From: Symbiodinium natans
Lineage: Eukaryota; Sar; Dinophyceae; Suessiales; Symbiodiniaceae
Assembly (NCBI GenBank): GCA_905221605.1
Contig: CAJNDS010000513.1
Coordinates: 871,246 to 935,245, forward strand
Length of the DNA stretch: 64,000 nucleotides
Direction: 5' to 3'
Positions 57,630-64,000 of this stretch are shown here, piece by piece; position 1 is the first letter of the stretch; every line of letters starts with the position of its first letter. The translations under genes and the position numbers were made by a program. The notes beneath the pieces were generated by a model, which had not been told where the DNA came from, made no database searches, and was given only the letters and a program-made list of their open reading frames with translations.

Positions 57630-58384
57630 AGGTGTTGGTTGGTGGGTGTCGGTGGGTATTTGTGGGTGTTGGCGGGTGTCGGTGGGTGTCGGTGGTTGTT
57701 GGTGGGCGTCGGTGGGTGTCGGCGGGTGTCGGTGGGTGTTGGTGGGTGTTGGTGGGTGTTGGTGGGCGTTGGCGGGTGTTGGCGGGTGTTAGGGGGTGGT
57801 GGGCGTTGTTGGGTGTTGTTGGGTGTTGTTGTGTGTTGTGTGTTTTGTCGTGTGCGTGTGTAGTTTGCGGTTTGGTGTTTGATGTTTAGTCTTTGTTGTT
57901 TGTTGTTTTGCTGTTTTAGTGTTTGCTTGTTTGTTGTTGGTTGGTGCTTGGTGCTTGGTGGTTGTTGGGTGGTGGATGTTGGCTGTTGGGTGGTTGTTGT
58001 TCGGTGGTTGTTGTTCGGTGGGTGCTGTTGGCTGGCTGTTGTTGGGTGGCATTGTTGGGTGGTTGTTGTTGGGTTGGTTGTTTGTCGCTTGTTGTTGGTT
58101 CTCGTGGTTGGTTGTTGGTTGTTTGTTGTTGGTTGTTTGTTGTTGGTTGTTGGTTGCTGGTTGCTGGTGATTGGTTGTCATTGTTGGTTGTTGGTTGTTG
58201 GTTGTTGGTTGTTGGTTGTTGGTTGTTGGTTGTTGGTTGTTGGTTGTTGGTTGTTGGTTGTTGGTTGTTGGTTGTTGGTTGTTGGTTGTTGGTTGGTGTG
58301 GTTGGTGTGGTTGGAGTGGTTGGAGTGGTTGGTGTGGTTGGGGTGGTTGGGGTGGTTAGTGTGGTTTCTGTGGTTGGTGTGGTT
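57630..58384. repeat. GT-rich minisatellite: GGGTGTTGGT then GGTTGTT units
   Basis: 57640-57830 holds GGTGGGTGTCGGTGGGTGTT units. 57900-58150 is degenerate TTGTTGGT, and 58165-58290 is regular GGTTGTT heptamers. G and T are almost exclusive on the + strand. Confidence 0.9.
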
Positions 58385-61112
58385 GTTGAACAACAGCAAG
58401 CACCAGCAAACAACACCAACCAACAGCAACCATCAGCAAACAGCAGCAAACCACAGCAAACAGCAGCAAACCACAGCAAACAGCAGCAAACCACAGCAGC
58501 CAGCAAACCGCAGCAAACAACAGCAACCAGCAGCAAACAACAGCAAACGACAGCAAACAAGAACAAACAACAGCAACCACCAGCAAACAGCAGCAAAATC
58601 CGAACCACAGCAAACCTCAGCAAACAACAGCAATTAGCAGCAAACAACAGCAACAACAGCAACACCACCACCACCACCACCACCACCACCACCACCACCA
58701 CCACCACCACCAACCACAACAATAACAGCAGCAACAACAACAACCACAACCACAACAACAACAACAACAACACCAACAACAACACCAACACCAACACCAA
58801 CACCAACAGCAACAACAACCAACAACCAACAACCAGCAAGCAGCAAGCAGCAAGCAGCAAGCAGCAAAGCAACAAAGCAACAAAGCAACCAGCAACAAAG
58901 CAACCAACAACAACCAACCAACAACAAACAACCAACAACAAACAACCAACAACAAGCAACCAACAACAAGCAACCAACAACAAGCAACCAACAACAAGCA
59001 ACCAACCACAAGCAACCAACAACAAGCAACCAACAACAAGCAACCAACAACAAGCAACCAACAACAAACAACCAACAACAAGCAACCAACAACAAGCAAC
59101 CAACAACAAGCAACCAACAACAAGCAACCAACAACAAGCAACCAACAACAAGCAACCAACAACAAGCAACCAACAACAAGCAACCAACAACAAGCAACCA
59201 ACAACAAGCAACCAACAACAAGCAACCAACAACAAGCAAACAACAACAAGCAAACAACAACAAGCAAACAACAACAAGCAAACAACAACAAGCAAACAAC
59301 AACAAGCAAACAACAACAAGCAAACAACAACAAGCAAACAACAGCAAGCAAACAACAGCAAGCAAACAACAACAAGCAAACAACAACAAGCAAACAACAA
59401 CACTCAAACAACAATACGCAAACAACAACAAGCAAACAACAACAAGCAAACAACAACAAACAAACAAACAAACAACAACAAACAAACAACAACAAACAAA
59501 CAACAACAGACAAACAAACAACAACAAACAAACAACAACAAACAACCAACAACAAAGATCCCAACAACAAACAACAAACAACCAACAACAAATAACCAAC
59601 AACAAACAACAAACAACAAACAACAAACAACAACCAACAACAAACAACCAACAGCAAACAACCAACAGCAAACAACCAACAGCAAGCAACCAACAACAAG
59701 CAACCAACAACAAACCACCCAACAACAAACAACCAACAACAAACAACCAACAACAAACAACCAACAACCAACAACCAACAACACACAACCAACAACACAC
59801 AACCAACAACACGCAACCAACAACAAGCAACCAACAACACACAACCAACAACACACAACCAACAACAGACAGCCAACAACAGCCAACCAACAACAACAAA
59901 CAAACAACAACAAACAACCAACAACAAGCAACCAAAAACAAACAACCAACAACAAGCAACCAACAACAAACAACCAACAACAAACAACCAACAACAAACA
60001 ACCAACAGCAGACAACCAACAAGAGACAACCAACAACAGACAACCAACAACAGACAACCAACAACCAACAATAGACAACCAACAATAGACAACCAACAAC
60101 CCACCAACAACCAACTAACAACCAACAACCAACCAACATCCAACCAACAAACCAACAAACCAACCAACAAACAACACACAACAACCAACCAACAACCAAC
60201 AAACAACAACCAACAAACAACAACCAACAAACAACAACCAAACAACAACCAACAAACAACAACCAACAAACAACAACCAACAAACAACAACCAACAAACA
60301 ACAACCAAACAACAACCAACAAACAACAACCAACAAACAACAACCAACAACCAACAAACAACAACCAACAAACAACAACCAGCAAACAACAAACAACAAC
60401 CAACAAGCAAACAGCACCAAGCAACACGCAACAATCAACAGGCAACACGCAACAGGCAACAAGCAACAAGCAACACGCAACAAACAACCAACAACCAACA
60501 ACCAACAACGAACAAGCAACAAGCAACAAGCAACCAACAACCAACAACGAACAACCGACAACCAACAACCAACAGCCAACAGCCAACAACCAACAACCAA
60601 CAACCAACAGCACACAACCGACAACACACAACCGACAACACACAACCGACAACAGACAACGGACAACAGACAACCGACATCAGACAGCCAACAACAGACA
60701 ACCAACAACAGACAACCAACAACAGACAACCAACAACAGACAACCAACAACAGACAACCAACAACAGACAACCAACAAGAGACAACCAACAAGAGACAAC
60801 CAACAACAGACAACCAACAACAGACAACCAACAACGGACATCCAACAACAGACAACCAACAACAAACAACAACAGACAACCAACAACCAACAACCCACCA
60901 ACAACCAACAACCAACAGCCAACCAACAACCAACAACCAACCAATCAACAAACAACAGCCAACAAACAGCAACCAACAAACAACACACTTTCAAACAACA
61001 AGCATCAAACAACAAACGACAAACAACAAACAGCAAACAGCCAACAGCCAGCAGCAAACAGCAAACAGCAAACAGCCAACAGCAAACAGCAAACAACAAA
61101 CAACAAACACCA
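58385..61112. repeat. CA-rich minisatellite: CAGCAAAC, CCACCA, CAAGCAACCAACAA units
   Basis: After the switch at ~58385 the + strand is almost free of T for 2.7 kb. Sub-arrays are: CAGCAAACCA-like units (58390-58655), CAC triplets (58662-58712), CAACAA (58713-58810), 14-bp CAAGCAACCAACAA (about 58930-59235), 14-bp CAAGCAAACAACAA (59235-59450), and further variants with ACAACCAACAAACA and CAACAGACAACCAA. Both strands lack stop codons over long stretches, which produces ORFs up to 721 codons that are artefacts. Confidence 0.95.
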
Positions 61113-61190
61113 GCAGTTTGTCCTGTGGCCGTGGCCGTGGCTGTGGCTGTTGTTGCTGCTGTTGTTGCTGTTGTTGTTGCTGTTGTTAGA
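61113..61190. repeat. GCTGTTGTTGCTG-type repeat
   Basis: The strand bias flips back: CCGTGGCTGTGGCTG, then GTTGTTGCTG units, T/G-rich on the + strand. A similar short array occurs at 62380-62470, so the coding-like segment between them is framed by two copies. Confidence 0.8.
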
Positions 61191-61258
61191 TCACGGCGAG
61201 CAGTGCCTGGGCATACCTTTCAAGATGCTATAGCCAAGCAGACATCACCTGTATGCTT

Positions 61259-62360
61259 TAGTCACGGCTCCTGCGTGGAACAGGTTCATCACAGCCAAAC
61301 TACGAGGCAACCTGGCAGGGCATGCGCTACTACCCGGAGGCCTACAGGCTGCAGGATGAGCACCAGTTGGATTTGGCATTTTTCGACTTTCAGGCCTTTC
61401 GCAGAGCCTCCCAACTCTTCAGGGTTCAGCAGATCATGAAGAACACTCTTTCAACAGAGGATGCTCTTACACTGACACCTTCCAGCAGCTGGCGGATCCT
61501 CCTTCAGGATCAGAAGCTGCGGGGCTTAACTTATGACCGCTATGTCGAAGTTTTGAACACCATGGTTCCCACCTAGAGAGAGGCACTGCGCGAAAAACCC
61601 TGTTTGATTACAGAGCCTGGCTCTTACGGGAGCTCACAGTCGACGACCTCCACTGGCTCCAACAGCTCCTGGCGAACCATCGGGTTCCACGATGGGAGAT
61701 CATTCAGACCACGGAGAACTCACTGCTCAGGCAAGTCAATCAAAAGTTCGGCACATCGCTGCAAGCCACTCGCAACGTTTACGCAGAAGGATGCTTTATG
61801 ACCAATTTGGCCCTACGATTCTTCCATGTCACCAATCCGCTCCACGAGGATTCGTACGAAGACTACAAACCGTTTGCAGTGGCATACAAGATGCTCTCTT
61901 TTCTTCACCAGAAGCAGGTCCGAGCGCATCTGCAAGTGAGGGAGACAGCGCTTCGCAACAGAACTTGACCTGTACTGCCCAAGGTCGCAGATGTGCGAGT
62001 GAGGTCGCCTCCTACACTCATGCATCACCTGAGAATTCGCAAAGTTTCACCCCGCTTATGTGAAGCTGCTATTTCCCCTGTCTTTCATCATTGCTACTGA
62101 GCATTCCAGCCACAAAAGTCTTCCTGCCAACGGCCCTTTTGTACTACTGCCCACAGCGTCTGCTGCTCATCCGAGGTCAGACAATTCTCTTCAGACTCAG
62201 CCCTGGTCGGGAGCTCGCGATACTGTCCCAGAAAGGCTTCTACAGTCGCCTGCACAGCAAACAGGCTCACAAGTGAGGCGCTGCAACTGGCACAGCTGCT
62301 CTCGAAGATAGGTTTCTCACCCTCGATGCCCGCCAAGGTGCGGGACGTACCCCGCACATG
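61259..62360 (+). pseudogene. Unidentified coding-like segment with frameshifts
   Basis: Frame 1 of the segment (61262-61576) includes YYPEAYRLQDEHQLDLAFF and stops at TAG. A different frame is open from 61537 to TGA at 61966-61968 and includes FDYRAWLLRELTVDDLHWL, then NVYAEGCFMTNLALRFF and EDYKPFAVAYKMLSFL. A third stretch at 62118-62276 includes YYCPQRLLLIRGQTILFRL. These look like successive parts of one protein broken by at least two frameshifts. Codon use and the absence of telomere-like words differ from the rest of the window. No family is recognised; a retroelement or retrocopied gene is possible. Confidence 0.45.
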
Positions 62361-62379
62361 CATCCGAAGTTAAATGAAA

Positions 62380-62404
62380 ATGCTGTTGTTACTGTTGTTG
62401 TCGT

Positions 62405-62437
<33 letters not shown>

Positions 62438-62470
62438 GTGCGTAGGTTTTGTTTGTTTGTTTGTTTGCTG
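62380..62470. repeat. GTTGTTGCTG array and (GTTT)n
   Basis: Imperfect GTTGCT hexamers are followed by TTTGTTTGTTTGTTTG. This matches the array at 61113-61190 in type and orientation. Confidence 0.8.
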
Positions 62471-62868
62471 GCTTGCTTGCCAGTTGAGTTGTCGGTTCTT
62501 GATGGCTGTTGCCTTTCTTTGCTGTGGCCATTCCAGATGTCTGCGGTTGGTACTGGCAATCTGGAGCAGTTGTAGTATGGCTTCGGTTGAGGTTTCCCTA
62601 GATGCTAGCTCGACATAGCCCTGATTGATCCCGAAACGTACAGACCTCTCGTGAGAGAAATGCGCAATTTCAAGAGTGCCTCAACGCCCTGTGAGTTGTA
62701 AGTGAGTAGCCTTTCGGCAGTCTACATGAATACTGCACGCTCACAGAGCACGCTTGCGTTTGGCACACGCCTTGAACCCTGAACCTTTTCCCCGTCAACG
62801 CGTGCGAAACGGAGAACAACACCCTTCTTAACCCTGAATCCGGAACTCTTAGCCCTCCAACCCGCTAG

Positions 62869-62943
62869 GAGCAATCAGATATTCTATTTTGACGGTGAGC
62901 TGCTGAAGACCAGCTACAATGGCAAATGCCTAGATGCCACCTG
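62869..62943 (+). CDS. Candidate lectin exon
   Basis: One base, 24 codons and TG, between GCTAG|G (AG 62867-62868) and TG|GC (GC 62944-62945); an alternative end is GAT|GC at 62935. It reads SNQIFYFDGELLKTSYNGK, then CLDAT, an excellent S-N-Q-x-x-Y-F-D-G...K-C-L-D trefoil stretch. It could be the partner of the exon at 57430. Upstream is C-rich (CTTAACCCTGAATCC), as at the other lectin exons. Confidence 0.65.
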
Positions 62944-63164
62944 GCTCGGCTTGAGGCCTCGGACTCTGGGGAGGGTTGCTAGGGCTTTGACGTCTTTTTC
63001 GCTTGAACGTTCACCCTAAACACTTTGGCTAGGGTTCAGGATCCGATCTGGGTGGAGTTAGGGTCCACGATCGGATCTACGGTTTACCCCAAGCCAAGGC
63101 ATGCCAAGGCAATGATACTAATCATCGTGGTCGTCGTGGTCCTCGCCGTTGTGTAGGAGTAGGA

Positions 63165-63263
63165 GTCGGAGTAGCTAGTAGCTAGTAGCTCGTAGCTCGT
63201 AGCTCGTAGCTCGTAGCTCGTAGCTCATAGCTCGTAGCTCGTAGCTCGTAGCTAGTAGCTAGT

Positions 63264-63267
<4 letters not shown>
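63165..63267. repeat. TAGCTCG heptamer array
   Basis: Units of GTAGCTA/GTAGCTC repeat ~14 times and lead directly into the GTA array, showing how the triplet array could have grown from a longer unit. Confidence 0.85.

Positions 63268-64000
<733 letters not shown>

Noticed and set aside
57923-60673. ORFs of 721 (+), 679 (-), 605 (-) and 495 (-) codons
   Set aside because: They read low-complexity CAA/TTG-type repeats that contain no stop codons on either strand. The unit length of 14 moves through all frames and there is no non-repetitive domain.

Overview
The window looks like nuclear DNA of a dinoflagellate, in the broad Symbiodiniaceae/Polarella sense. This is inferred. The evidence is: short exons split by introns that begin with GC and end with AG directly followed by G; pervasive degenerate TTTAGGG/CCCTAAA-like motifs; a Penelope-like retroelement with a GIY-YIG domain ahead of the reverse transcriptase; and large amounts of microsatellite. 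There is no prokaryotic gene organisation. I see no rRNA, no convincing tRNA and no CRISPR array. Almost every long open frame in the window is low-complexity repeat or a chance opening in telomere-like filler.

The best supported gene is on the + strand. Nine micro-exons (36-75 bp) between 38411 and 51747 each carry part of a beta-trefoil, ricin-B-type carbohydrate-binding repeat. Their reading phases agree at all eight junctions, all eight introns are GC-AG, and every acceptor is AG|G. Four further exon-like islands with lectin-like translations (52614, 56099, 57430, 62869) may continue the same gene or belong to a neighbour. From about 1 to 28 kb, some twenty more short islands have the same signature (AG|G start, usually T|GC end, plausible peptide). 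They may be exons of one or more further + strand genes, but I cannot assign a family to most of them.

The introns and spacers have a striking layout. Just after a donor the + strand is rich in TTTAGGG-like (G-rich) motifs, and just before an acceptor it is rich in CCCTAAA-like (C-rich) motifs. Exons therefore sit where polarity changes from C-rich to G-rich, and many introns have complementary, telomere-like ends.

Other regions: 7.5-8.2 kb, a decayed ~70-bp minisatellite; 19.7-20.8 kb, a ~330-bp direct duplication; 32.4-36.6 kb, a decayed antisense retroelement; 38.5-38.9 kb and 41.4-41.6 kb, intronic CTG-type and pure (CAG)46 arrays; 44.3-45.2 kb, an array of CCCTATAGGG palindromes; 45.3-46.06 kb, an inverted-repeat array; 48.87-49.35 kb, a nested inverted repeat; 54.2-55.9 kb, a 195/233-bp satellite; 57.6-61.1 kb, a large GGTTGTT/CAACAA region with a strand inversion; 61.26-62.36 kb, a frameshifted unidentified coding segment; and 63.27 kb to the window end, a GTA array that runs off the edge.
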